Shown one piece after another: positions 8,447-16,532 of a stretch of DNA of 64,000 nucleotides. The stretch's first letter is position 1. Each line of letters starts with the position of its first letter. Source of the DNA: CBDFGK01 sp965247075 (lineage in GTDB: Bacteria; Pseudomonadota; Gammaproteobacteria; Pseudomonadales; Halieaceae); the NCBI GenBank assembly GCA_965247075.1, contig CBDFGK010000003.1, positions 744,001 through 808,000 on the forward strand, in the 5' to 3' direction. The translations under genes were made by a program, and so were the position numbers. The notes under the pieces were generated by a model. It was not told where the DNA came from. It ran no database searches and worked only from the letters and a program-made list of their open reading frames with translations.

Positions 8447-9271
8447 ATGTTGAAATTAGCACCTGTTGCGGGTGCGCTGGGCGCCGAAGTTGGGGGGATC
8501 GATTTAAGTCAACCGATTGACGAGGATCTCTATCGGGAGATCCGCCAGGCTCTGGTGGAATATCAGGTGCTGTTCTTTCGCAACCAGGCCATTGAGCCTG
8601 CCCATCAGAAGGCCCTTGCTGACTGCTTCGGGCCCCTGCAGACCCACCCCGCCTACGGCACCGTTGAAGGCTTTTCAGAGATCACTATTCTCGAAAGCAC
8701 AGCGGATGCGCCCACCAAGATCGAAAAATGGCACACGGACATGACTTTTCGAGCGCACCCACCCATGGGCACGATGCTGCGCTCCAGAATCATCCCGGAG
8801 AGGGGTGGCGATACCCTCTACGCCAGCATGACTGCGGCCTTTGACGCGCTCTCGCCGGCCCTGCAGTCGTTTCTTACCAGCTTGACGGCTGTGCATGATT
8901 TCGCCCATGGATTCAAGGAAAGCCTGGCCGAGCCAGGCGGTCCAGAACGCCTCAAGCAGATACTGGCCGACAATCCACCGGTCGAACACCCGGTGATTCG
9001 CACCCACCCAGAAAGCGGCCGACAGCTGATCTTTGTAAACGAGTTGTTTACCACCCATATCGTCGGCATGACCAGTACAGAAAGTGAATGCTTACTTTCG
9101 TTTATATTTAACCATATCACAGCACCGGAGTTTGGTTGTCGCTTTCAGTGGAGCGTAGATGCCATCGCCTTCTGGGACAATCGAAGCACCCAGCACAAAC
9201 CTGTGAACGACTATTTTCCCGCTCACAGGCGCATGGAGCGGATTACCATAGACGGGGACAGGCTCTACTAG
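8447..9271 (+). CDS. TauD/TfdA-family Fe(II)/2-oxoglutarate dioxygenase
   Basis: A 274-aa enzyme of usual family length. The iron facial triad is visible: His96 and Asp98 in WHTDMTF, and His250 in DNRSTQHKPVN. Arg261 in FPAHRRM would bind 2-oxoglutarate. The family hydroxylates substrates such as taurine, alkylsulfates or phenoxyacetates; the actual substrate cannot be read here. The TAG stop overlaps the first base of the IS630 element. The TA target duplication means the pre-insertion gene also ended TAC TAG, so the protein is unchanged by the insertions, but any gene downstream was cut off. Confidence 0.88.
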   Translation: MLKLAPVAGALGAEVGGIDLSQPIDEDLYREIRQALVEYQVLFFRNQAIEPAHQKALADCFGPLQTHPAYGTVEGFSEITILESTADAPTKIEKWHTDMTFRAHPPMGTMLRSRIIPERGGDTLYASMTAAFDALSPALQSFLTSLTAVHDFAHGFKESLAEPGGPERLKQILADNPPVEHPVIRTHPESGRQLIFVNELFTTHIVGMTSTESECLLSFIFNHITAPEFGCRFQWSVDAIAFWDNRSTQHKPVNDYFPAHRRMERITIDGDRLY

Positions 9272-10440
9272 TGTAGTGTCCTAAACAAACTAATCATATA
9301 TAATAGCCCCGGTTATTTGCCGGGGGCATCCGATGAACACAGCAGTAAAGATTCAGTTAACACCGGAAGAGGAAAACATACTAAAGAAAACGATCCGCAG
9401 CCGGAAAGCGCCTATACGCTTGATTGAGCGATCCAAAATCATTTGGATGGCATCAAAAGGGCATAGCAATATTGAGATAGCTGAGCAACTCAAAATAACC
9501 GCGCATAAGGTTGGTCGCTGGCGAAACCGCTACGCTGTACACGGTTATGACGGCATCAAAAGAGAACTGCCCCGTGGCAAAAATCAAGGGGGTAGGAAGA
9601 GTGCAGATCAAGCCAGGTTGCGTTCCATAATAATCAAGATGACCACGCAGTCCAAACCGAAAGATGCGACACACTGGTCCACGCGAACACTGGCAAAAGA
9701 GTTGGGGACGACGCATAGTTTTGTAAATCGTGTGTGGCAGGAGTCCGGACTTAAACCGCATCTGCTGATGGGATTCAAAGTCAGCAATGATCCTCGGTTT
9801 GAGGAAAAGCTGGAAGATGTTGTGGGGCTTTATTTATCTCCTCCGGAAAATGCAGTGGTTTTCTGTGTTGATGAGAAATCTTCTATCCAGGCGTTGGATC
9901 GCACCCAGCCGGGCCTTCCGCTGAAGAAAGGGCGTGCCGGCACGATGACCCACGACTACAAGCGACATGGTACAAGTACGCTATTTGCAGCGTTACATGT
10001 GGCGACTGGAGAAGTTATTGGACAGTGCAGGCAGCGACATCGGCATCAGGAGTTTTTATCTTTTCTAAAAACTGTAGAGAAGCAAACGCCGAAAGAAATG
10101 GAGTTGCACCTAATAGTTGATAACTACAGCACCCACAAGCACGAGAAAGTGAGGAGGTGGCTGTCGCGCAACAGGAGGGTAAGTCTTCATTTTATTCCGA
10201 CAAGTTCTTCGTGGCTCAACCTGGTGGAGCGCTTCTTCGGGTTGTTAACACAAAAGCAGTTGAAACGGGGTGTCTTTAATTCTGTTAAAGAGCTTGAGGC
10301 GGCAATCACGGAATTTATTGATCGGCATAACGAATCACCAAAGCCCTTCGTTTGGACAAAAAATGCGGAAGGGATATTGGAAAAGGTGGGCCGAGCCAAG
10401 GCGGTCTTGCAAAATGTATAGTATGTTTAGGACACTACAC
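9271..10440 (+). mobile_element. IS630-family insertion sequence
   Basis: The ends are inverted repeats starting GTGTAGTGTCCTAAACA, about 22 bp with one mismatch (9271 onward and 10440 backward). The element is flanked by TA at 9269-9270 and 10441-10442, the IS630 target duplication. It sits inside the left CTAG target duplication of the adjacent IS1182 element, so it arrived later. Just before the transposase start lies a GC-rich hairpin at 9306-9327. Confidence 0.93.
9333..10421 (+). CDS. IS630-family transposase
   Basis: A 362-aa protein in one frame. The N terminus is a helix-turn-helix (HSNIEIAEQLKITAHKVGRW, residues ~46-65). The DDE core follows: VVFCVDEKSSIQALDRTQPG with the first Asp, LHLIVDNYSTHKHEKVRRWL with the second, and SSWLNLVERFFG with the final Glu. 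It is intact and probably active. ATG 9333 follows a hairpin (GCCCCGG/CCGGGGGC) that would hide the G-rich ribosome site, possibly damping read-through translation from outside promoters. Confidence 0.93.
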   Translation: MNTAVKIQLTPEEENILKKTIRSRKAPIRLIERSKIIWMASKGHSNIEIAEQLKITAHKVGRWRNRYAVHGYDGIKRELPRGKNQGGRKSADQARLRSIIIKMTTQSKPKDATHWSTRTLAKELGTTHSFVNRVWQESGLKPHLLMGFKVSNDPRFEEKLEDVVGLYLSPPENAVVFCVDEKSSIQALDRTQPGLPLKKGRAGTMTHDYKRHGTSTLFAALHVATGEVIGQCRQRHRHQEFLSFLKTVEKQTPKEMELHLIVDNYSTHKHEKVRRWLSRNRRVSLHFIPTSSSWLNLVERFFGLLTQKQLKRGVFNSVKELEAAITEFIDRHNESPKPFVWTKNAEGILEKVGRAKAVLQNV

Positions 10441-10443
10441 TAG

Positions 10444-12009
10444 GAGTCTGTCGGGGTTGACCCGAGCGAAGCAGGAGTACATTGCGCCCACTCAAGTACC
10501 CATTCCAATTTTTTGTTTGAACTGCCTCCCAAGGTGCAAAATTGGGCACCATTGCTCGGGATAAGGCTTCCCTTATTCATGCTCTCAGCCTCCCAGGGCG
10601 TACATGCGCTTCAGATTCCACGCCATGCACACCAAATTCCATTCACCTTGCGCCGCATCCCGCCCGCGAAGGTGAAACCGCCGAAACCCCATCACCTCTT
10701 TAACTATTCCAAATACCGTTTCCACCGTGGATTTTCGTTTGGCATAGATTGCCTTACCCTCAGCGGTTCGCAATCGATATGCCATCGCTGTCACGGCATC
10801 GGCATCCGGTGGGCATGGGGGAGGTGTCCTGAATCGTTCATCCCAGGGAAGGTTGTGTCGCTCCCGATGATCCGAGATATAGGGTATGATCTCCGCGTCT
10901 TCACAGCGACCTACGTTATCAGCGCTGAAGTAACCCGCATCCGCCAATAAGGCCTCCGCCTTGCCCAACTGCGCTTCCGCATCCGCCAATCCGTTCAGGG
11001 TCGGCTCAATCTCCTGCTTGTCATTCGGCTGCTGTGTGATGTGATTTTCCACAATCAGGTATGATTCGATATCAACGGCAGCCTGTGCGTTGTAGCCCTG
11101 CACAAATCCCTCCGAAGACGGCATGATGCGTGATTCTCCATCGGTAAAATTAACCTGATCCTTATCCCGTGGCCCAGGCTCAGGTGGCTTTGGCTCACGC
11201 CCTCTGGCTTGCTTGCCAGTCTCGGTTTCCTTGTCCTTGCGACACTTGAGCTTTGCCTCATACTCAGCCTGCTCGGCCTCAAAGCGTTCTTGCGCACGTC
11301 GCTCAATCTCTTCCTTGGCTTGCTTGATGGCCGCCAGCCGATCTTCCCGGCGCGCCAGTTCATCAGGAATGTCGATCGGCGGCTTATCTTCAGTATCGGC
11401 CTGTTCCGCCCGCCTGAGCAGTTCCTGTACCTCTCGGCGAAGTTGCTCTTCCAGTTTGTTCGCATAGCCCCAGCTCATCGCCTTGTGCTTGCTGGCGTTG
11501 GCCTTGATCTTGGTTCCGTCCAGGCTGACCTTGCCCAGCTTGAACACGCCCATCACCTTGGCGACCACCAATATCTGTACAAACAAACCTTCCAGCTCCG
11601 GCAGAAAACGCTTGCGAAAGGTGGCGATCGTGTCATGGTCCGGGTGCGCGTCTGCGGTGATATAACGAAAGGCAACCGAGTCGTGGGTCGCCTGCTCCAG
11701 CTTACGACTGGAGAATATCCCGGTCGCGTAACCGTAGAACAACAGCGCTACTAACACGGCGGGGTGATAGGGCTGTTTCCCACCGCCACCATAGCGAGTT
11801 ACCAGTTCACTCAAGTCGAGTTGATCCACAATATCCACTACAAAGCGTGCCAGGTGTTTCTCCGGCAACCAGTCCTGCAAGGAGGGCGGTAGCAGGTACG
11901 GAGTATCTCGATTGATCGGCTGGAATTTGGCTGACATGGTAGCCTCGATCTCTTCTTGGTACGATGGGCTTATTCTATCATTAATGCTGTCGCTAAATCC
12001 GACAGACTC
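10444..12009 (-). mobile_element. IS1182-family insertion sequence
   Basis: The terminal repeats begin GAGTCTGTCGG at 10444 and at 12009 (reverse complement). The flanking target duplication is the palindrome CTAG: intact on the right (12010-12013), and on the left split by the later IS630 insertion into C (9268), TA (9269-9270), TA (10441-10442) and G (10443). Before both insertions the site read CTCTACTAGAGAG, spanning the stop codon of the dioxygenase. Confidence 0.9.
10585..11937 (-). CDS. IS1182-family transposase
   Basis: A 450-aa protein. The N-terminal domain reads LLPPSLQDWLPEKHLARFVV and ends in the HPDHDTIATFRKRFL segment typical of IS1182/IS5-like transposases. The core has VSLDGTKIKANASKHKAM (first Asp), LLADAGYFSADNV (second Asp) and KSTVETVFGIVKEVMGF (Glu). 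A charged coiled-coil region of about 100 residues separates the first and second acidic residues, as is usual in this family. No frameshift is seen. Confidence 0.93.
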   Translation of the reverse strand: MSAKFQPINRDTPYLLPPSLQDWLPEKHLARFVVDIVDQLDLSELVTRYGGGGKQPYHPAVLVALLFYGYATGIFSSRKLEQATHDSVAFRYITADAHPDHDTIATFRKRFLPELEGLFVQILVVAKVMGVFKLGKVSLDGTKIKANASKHKAMSWGYANKLEEQLRREVQELLRRAEQADTEDKPPIDIPDELARREDRLAAIKQAKEEIERRAQERFEAEQAEYEAKLKCRKDKETETGKQARGREPKPPEPGPRDKDQVNFTDGESRIMPSSEGFVQGYNAQAAVDIESYLIVENHITQQPNDKQEIEPTLNGLADAEAQLGKAEALLADAGYFSADNVGRCEDAEIIPYISDHRERHNLPWDERFRTPPPCPPDADAVTAMAYRLRTAEGKAIYAKRKSTVETVFGIVKEVMGFRRFHLRGRDAAQGEWNLVCMAWNLKRMYALGG

Positions 12010-12023
12010 CTAGAGAGAGACGG

Positions 12024-12180
12024 AGAATACGGTACTCGAACGCATCCCGCTATTGCGCCCAGAACGCTGAAACACATTGTTTGTGGGTTTGAGGACGCCG
12101 GGGTTGATGTTATGACGTGTTCGCTCATTGACAGAGAGGCGTTTCGGGCCATCAGGAGCTTTGGGGGGATTGTGAACGAT
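12024..12180 (+). pseudogene. C-terminal remnant of a ParA-type ATPase
   Basis: The frame reads GFEDAGVDVMTCSLIDREAF then RAIRSFGGIVNDLD. This matches the end of ParA-family partition ATPases, where a DAG..V..T.+..R.AFR....GG..LDP pattern precedes the C-terminal helix. No Walker motif is present; the 5' part is missing, probably removed when IS1182 or an earlier event remodelled the site. It suggests that plasmid or integrative-element DNA once lay here. Confidence 0.5.
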
Positions 12181-12377
12181 CTGGACTTAAGTGGATTTCA
12201 GCCACGGCAGGCACCCACCAAACCCCTATCAGACGCAAAAGTCCTTAGCGATGCTAGCGAAAGCGCTCGCTCGATCAGCAGTCTCAACAGAACCCTCAAT
12301 TTGACGATATTCTTGCCTCGTTTCTGGATGCGTTTCACATCCCGCTTGAACTGGGCCGAGCGAACCGGCGTCAGCAT
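12168..12377 (-). pseudogene. yafQ: Frameshifted YafQ-type toxin
   Basis: The start at 12377 (TGATG overlap with the antitoxin stop) is followed by SAQFKRDVKRIQKRGKNIVK, the N-terminal helix pair of YafQ mRNA interferases. The frame then fails near 12240. In a shifted frame the continuation EIHLSPDRSQ corresponds to the His-rich catalytic strand (CHLxPDWLL in the family), but the following Asp-Trp/Tyr core is wrong and stops appear. The toxin cannot be functional. Confidence 0.6.
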
Positions 12378-12510
12378 CAGATGCGCAGATCCTCAAACAG
12401 ATCCTCGGCTTGCTTGAAGCGCTTGCCCTTCCCCGCCTCGAGTTCATTAATGGCCTTCGCGGTGACATTGTTGGGCACCTGGCGGCGAAGGTTCCCCACT
12501 ACCCGAAACA
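12377..12510 (-). pseudogene. dinJ: N-terminally truncated DinJ/RelB-type antitoxin
   Basis: The frame VPNNVTAKAINELEAGKGKR ending EDLFEDLRI is the C-terminal half of a DinJ/RelB antitoxin, the part that wraps its toxin. The ribbon-helix-helix DNA-binding half is absent. The TGA overlaps the ATG of the YafQ remnant, the classic coupled order antitoxin then toxin. Upstream sequence is not recognisable in this frame. Confidence 0.6.
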
Positions 12511-12929
12511 GCTAGACTGTCAAGGGTGCGATACCAATGAAGAGAAGCCGGATGAGTGACCAAGCCTACGTGAGCGGCACCGTCAGCCTGGCGGACTACG
12601 AGGCCGCCTTTTCCCGAAGATCTGCTGCGGATCGCGTGAGAACATCGTTTGTGGGGCAATTCTGTGATGCAAGCGCGGTGGTGATTTTCGCACTCACGTC
12701 GACAAAGTCTATGGAGTCGACTTTTTCGCTCAGGGCGACTAATGCGCTGATCCCGTGGACCAGCGTGTTGTAGCCGGTGGCGTATCTCCCAATTTTGAAC
12801 GTCAGGCTAGACAGTAAATCTAAGAAACAGCTTGTTGTTTCATCGTCGCCCGATTGGCTGGTAGAGAGACAGGCGGCAACCATGACATCTATTGGTTGGA
12901 CAGCCTCAATGTATTAGGATACAGCCCTA
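12511..12929. other. Degenerate interval without a confident gene
   Basis: A 95-codon minus-strand frame (12883 to 12596, containing ATGYNTLVHGISALVALSEK) looks protein-like but matches nothing I recognise. A short plus-strand frame begins near 12537. Neighbours on both sides are broken toxin-antitoxin pieces, so this is most likely old plasmid or integrative-element debris. Confidence 0.35.
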
Positions 12930-13182
12930 ATGACATACATCGTCAAAAGAACGAAGGACTTTGATCGGTGGCTGGTCAGGTTGAACGACTGCAGGGTTGC
13001 CGAAGCTATTTTTGTTCGGCTGGCGCGGGTTCGCGCCGGCATGTTTGGTGTTCATCGCTCGGCTGTATTACACCCTCCAGCGGCAAACAGTTGTCTTCCT
13101 GTTGTGCGGTGGAGATAAGGGCACGCAGAAAAGCGATATAAAAAAGGCACAAGCTATGGCGATTGTGCTGAAGGAGGATTGA
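12930..13182 (+). pseudogene. higB: Broken HigB-type toxin
   Basis: The first frame (from ATG 12930) gives MTYIVKRTKDFDRWLVRLND and then IFVRLARVRAGMFG, the start of a HigB/RelE-like killer protein. The next expected segment (the ELRI...GYRVY strand region) is missing. A second frame beginning near 13050 gives YYTLQRQTVVFLLCGGDKGT then QKSDIKKAQAMA, the normal C terminus. An internal deletion of roughly 15-20 codons with a frame change is the simplest reading. The toxin should be inactive, while the partner antitoxin directly downstream is intact. Confidence 0.75.
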
Positions 13183-13184
13183 GC

Positions 13185-13466
13185 ATGGTTTTGGAAACGA
13201 AACGGTATGATGTGGGAGATTACCTGCGCAGTGACGATGAGATCGCCAGTTACCTGCAAGGGTGTTATGACACGGGCGAATCAGACGTGTTCCTGGTGGT
13301 TCTCAGGGATGTGGCAAAGATCAATGGCATCAGCGCGCTTGCGAAGCAGACAGGGCTGTCCAGAGAGAGTTTATACAAGGCCTTGAATGGGAAGCGACAA
13401 CCTCGCTTCGACACCTTGCAGAAAATCCTGACTGCCCTGGAAATCAAGGTTCGCTTCGCCGCGTAG
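13185..13466 (+). CDS. higA: HigA-type antitoxin (orphaned)
   Basis: A 93-aa protein from ATG 13185, with AAGGAGG at 13171-13177 giving good spacing; an in-frame TTG at 13179 is too close to that site. The C-terminal half is a helix-turn-helix, ISALAKQTGLSRESLYKALN, as in addiction-module antidotes of the HigA/YbaQ type. Three bases separate it from the broken toxin. It ends in a hairpin-rich stretch followed by a terminator. Without its toxin it may act only as a DNA-binding repressor, or protect against an incoming related toxin. Confidence 0.85.
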   Translation: MVLETKRYDVGDYLRSDDEIASYLQGCYDTGESDVFLVVLRDVAKINGISALAKQTGLSRESLYKALNGKRQPRFDTLQKILTALEIKVRFAA

Positions 13467-13482
13467 CGAACCTTCACCCACC

Positions 13483-13508
13483 AGCCAGGCACCGACCTGG
13501 CTTTTTTT
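13483..13508 (+). terminator. Rho-independent terminator after higA
   Basis: Stem AGCCAGG/CCTGGCT with a six-base loop is followed by seven T. A second hairpin, AAGGTTCGC/GCGAACCTT (13446-13474), spans the antitoxin stop codon. Confidence 0.8.
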
Positions 13509-13541
13509 GTGCCTGGTGATTGTCAAAGAGTGAACCAGGTC

Positions 13542-13567
13542 GGGGTCAAGGTCTTGACTCTGACCCC
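13542..13567. repeat. 26-bp imperfect palindrome, copy 1
   Basis: GGGGTCA and TGACCCC arms enclose AAGGTCTTGACTC. The minus-strand amidotransferase gene ends inside it, encoding a C-terminal SESRP. A related palindrome ends the dsbA-like gene at 63392-63417. Confidence 0.55.
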
Positions 13568-14289
13568 TGAACTGCCGATTCCAAATCTTGGTTGCGCAGA
13601 AACGTCACTACCCAGTTGGCGACTCGCTCCCGATCCAGATTCTGCTGCAGGGACTCAATACCGGCGTGGTAGATGTCTTCGCCAATGATTTCGCGGCGTA
13701 AGTTAAGAATATTTTCCGAATACCCCTTCACGAACTCAGGGTGCCCCTGGAATGTCAGGATATGATCGTCCAGCTGGCACACCGCATTGGCACAAAAATC
13801 ACTGCTGGCCCAGACCACTGAACCAGGCGCGGGATCAACCACCTGGTCCTGGTGGCTGACCAGCAAGGTAAAGTCCGGCGACTGCTGATCGTGCCAGTGG
13901 GGCAACTCAGAAAACGTTGCGCTGTGCGCACCAACGCCCCAGCCTTTAGCCGATTTCTCGGTCTTGCCTCCCAGCGCCTGCGCCACCAATTGGTGACCGA
14001 AGCAAATCCCCACCAGCCTTTTGCCGCGCTGGTGCAAGTCGCGTACAAATTCTTCCAACTTGTGTATCCAGTCCTTATCTTCATAAACGCTGGATTTGCT
14101 GCCGGTCATTAAATAGGCATCGACTTTATCAATATCGTCCGGGTATTCACCCTTCTCCACATCGTATACAACAAACTCAAGCGCGGGATCTGCGCTACTG
14201 AGCAGGTCCACAAACATATCGGGGTATTCGCCAAACTCGCCGACAAACTCGGGGCGAACTTCATCGGTTTTTAAAATACCTATTTTCAT
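13546..14289 (-). CDS. Class I glutamine amidotransferase-like protein
   Basis: A 247-aa stand-alone amidotransferase domain. The nucleophile Cys96 sits in LVGICFGHQLVAQALGG, and His183 and Glu185 in FQGHPEFVKGY complete the triad, so it should hydrolyse glutamine or a gamma-glutamyl bond. Such free GMP-synthase-like domains often act on gamma-glutamyl amines or donate ammonia to an unlinked partner; no partner lies beside it. The last residues come from a palindromic repeat. ATG 14289 is the only sensible start and fits the MKIGILKTD family beginning. It is divergent from the symporter gene, separated by about 30 bp. Confidence 0.82.
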   Translation of the reverse strand: MKIGILKTDEVRPEFVGEFGEYPDMFVDLLSSADPALEFVVYDVEKGEYPDDIDKVDAYLMTGSKSSVYEDKDWIHKLEEFVRDLHQRGKRLVGICFGHQLVAQALGGKTEKSAKGWGVGAHSATFSELPHWHDQQSPDFTLLVSHQDQVVDPAPGSVVWASSDFCANAVCQLDDHILTFQGHPEFVKGYSENILNLRREIIGEDIYHAGIESLQQNLDRERVANWVVTFLRNQDLESAVQGSESRP

Positions 14290-14318
14290 GGGCTGCTTCT
14301 ATTAGGTTAGTATGGCGC

Positions 14319-15827
14319 ATGGTAATGGAAAACAGTTCAGGGATCGACGCAACGATCAACGCCGTCATGGAGCCCCTGGCCGATGCGGTTTCCAGTTTTA
14401 TCTTTTACAGCATCAAGGTGGGCGACGCAGACCTACCCCTGATTGTCGCCTGGCTGATCGTTGCCGCTACCTTTTTTACTTTTTACTTCGGCTTTATCAG
14501 TATCCGCGGGTTTCCCCACGCACTTGGATTGTTGCGCGGTGATTACGCCGATCCCGATCACGCCGGAGAGGTGAGCCACTTTCAGGCGCTGGCAACGGCG
14601 GTTTCTGGCACAGTGGGCATAGGTAATATTGGCGGCGTCGCCATAGTTATCAGCCTGGGTGGCCCAGGTGCCACCTTCTGGTTAATGCTGGCGGGCTTTC
14701 TCGGTATGTCCACCAAGCTGGCAGAATGTATTGCCGGTGTAAAATTTCGGCGCGAAAACCCCGACGGCACCATCTCGGGCGGCCCCATGTATTACCTGGA
14801 GCAAAGCTTGCGCGAACGCGGCTGGGCACCGCTGGCCAAGCCCATGGGGGCCTTCTACGCACTGGCCATCGTTATTGGTTGTCTGGGCATTGGCAACATG
14901 TTCCAGTCTAACCAGGCCTTTGAACAATTTGTCTACATCACCGGCGCCGAAGCCAGTCCCTATGCTGACATGGGCTGGCTGTTTGGGCTGTGTATCGCGG
15001 CTGTAGTAGGTTTCGTCATCATCGGCGGCCTGCGCAGTATCGCCCGGGTCACCAGCAAGCTGGTGCCTTTTATGGCCGTTACCTACATTCTCTTGGCCGT
15101 GGTAATCATCGGCCTCAACGCCGAGCGCCTGCCCTGGGCAGTCGGCGCTATTTTCAGTGAGGCGTTCAACCCCCAGGCCATGTCCGGGGGGTTTATAGGC
15201 GTAATGATCATGGGCTTCCAGCGCGCAGTTTTTTCCAATGAGGCCGGTATCGGTAGTGCAGCGATCGCGCACTCGGCGGTGCGCACCAATGAACCTGCTA
15301 CCGAGGGCTATGTCGCACTGCTGGAACCGTTTATAGACACCGTGGTGATTTGTACGCTTACGGCACTGGTCATTCTTACCACCATCTATCATCCCGGTCT
15401 GGCCGGCTCTGGAATTCAGGGCGTGGAACTAACCTCCAGGGCCTTCGCCGGCACCCTGCCCTGGTCCACGGTGCCGCTGTCAATAATCGCCGTGTTGTTT
15501 GCCTTTTCGACAATGATTTCCTGGTCCTACTATGGTCTCAAGGGCTGGACCTACCTGGTGGGCGAGGGCAGGGGCAAGGAGATCATCTTCAAGGCCACGT
15601 TCTGTGGTTTCGGCGCACTGGGCTGCACCATGCAGTTAGGAGCAGTACTGGATTTTTCCGACGCCATGGTGTTTGTGATCGCGTTACCCAATATCATCGG
15701 ACTGTACCTGCTGGCGCCGGTGCTAAAGCAAGAGCTGAAGGGTTACTCCACCCGCAACCAGGCGCGTTACCAAGAGGTTTGCCGATCTACGAGTGCAGCT
15801 TCCAGAGGCCCGAGGAACTTTTTGTAG
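14319..15827 (+). CDS. Sodium:alanine/glycine symporter (AGCS family)
   Basis: A 502-aa inner-membrane protein with about 11 hydrophobic segments. Family signatures include SGTVGIGNIGGVAIVISLGG near residue 92, SGGPMYYLEQSLRERGW, and GFQRAVFSNEAGIGSAAIAH, the conserved sodium and substrate loop. It would import alanine or glycine with sodium. A TTG or GTG start near 14319 or ATG 14325 is plausible. The C-terminal ~25 residues are polar and not conserved. A second AGCS transporter lies at 57431. Confidence 0.9.
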   Translation: MVMENSSGIDATINAVMEPLADAVSSFIFYSIKVGDADLPLIVAWLIVAATFFTFYFGFISIRGFPHALGLLRGDYADPDHAGEVSHFQALATAVSGTVGIGNIGGVAIVISLGGPGATFWLMLAGFLGMSTKLAECIAGVKFRRENPDGTISGGPMYYLEQSLRERGWAPLAKPMGAFYALAIVIGCLGIGNMFQSNQAFEQFVYITGAEASPYADMGWLFGLCIAAVVGFVIIGGLRSIARVTSKLVPFMAVTYILLAVVIIGLNAERLPWAVGAIFSEAFNPQAMSGGFIGVMIMGFQRAVFSNEAGIGSAAIAHSAVRTNEPATEGYVALLEPFIDTVVICTLTALVILTTIYHPGLAGSGIQGVELTSRAFAGTLPWSTVPLSIIAVLFAFSTMISWSYYGLKGWTYLVGEGRGKEIIFKATFCGFGALGCTMQLGAVLDFSDAMVFVIALPNIIGLYLLAPVLKQELKGYSTRNQARYQEVCRSTSAASRGPRNFL

Positions 15828-16030
15828 TGTCGCCCATCTTCTGTTGAGATCGTATAGAGAGGCTGTCGAACCTGAGCAAGGCCGGCAGTGCGAACTGCAT
15901 TTTTTGCCTTATAGAATTCCAGGCATTGGTCCTGAAAACAGACAGGCCACTCGCCATTTCGCTTTGAACAAGCCATCCGCACTCAGACTGGTCTATACTC
16001 GTCGCTGGTTCAAAAGGGGGCTAGACAACG

Positions 16031-16459
16031 ATGATAGAGGTCAAATTGGTTCGGGAGATGAATTTCCCGGCACAACGTGTGTGGGCTGTGCTGGAAGATT
16101 ACGGCAATATGGAATGGACCGGCGCGCCGGAGTTCAAGGTCATTGGTGAGGGTATCGGTATGATCCGCCAGGTCATCATGCCGGGGCTGGAACCGATTGA
16201 TGAAGTGCTGGAAATGATGGATGCGGACAATATGACTTTCTCTTACTCCATCGTGCGCGGCTTGCCGCTGCCACTAACGGACTATCGGTCCACTGCCAGG
16301 CTGGAGCAACTGGGCGACCGGAGCACCCGGATATACTGGTCCTGCCAGTGTACACCCACCGATGACAGCATGACGGATGCCGATGTAGAGAGCCTGATGC
16401 AGGGCGTCTACAATGGCTTGCTGGATTCGCTGGAAGCTTACCTTGGCAGGGCAGAGTAA
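16031..16459 (+). CDS. SRPBCC (START/polyketide cyclase-like) family protein
   Basis: A 142-aa protein with the beginning typical of the fold (VREMNFPAQRVWAVLEDYGN), which opens a helix-grip pocket for a hydrophobic ligand, and a final amphipathic helix (GVYNGLLDSLEAYLG). Members bind lipids or small aromatics. None of the residues I see points to a specific ligand. It lies 73 bp before the octaheme cytochrome gene and could share its promoter. The ~200 bp upstream (15828-16030) contain no other gene. Confidence 0.7.
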   Translation: MIEVKLVREMNFPAQRVWAVLEDYGNMEWTGAPEFKVIGEGIGMIRQVIMPGLEPIDEVLEMMDADNMTFSYSIVRGLPLPLTDYRSTARLEQLGDRSTRIYWSCQCTPTDDSMTDADVESLMQGVYNGLLDSLEAYLGRAE

Positions 16460-16532
16460 CCGGTGAATCCAAACCGGTGCAAGTCACACAACGGTGGACC
16501 AAAAGCCCTACAGGGGAAAACAATTGATCGTG

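Noticed and set aside
12596..12883. 95-codon minus-strand gene in the toxin-antitoxin debris
   Set aside because: It might be real, but I recognise no family and its neighbours are all fragments; described within the degenerate interval only.
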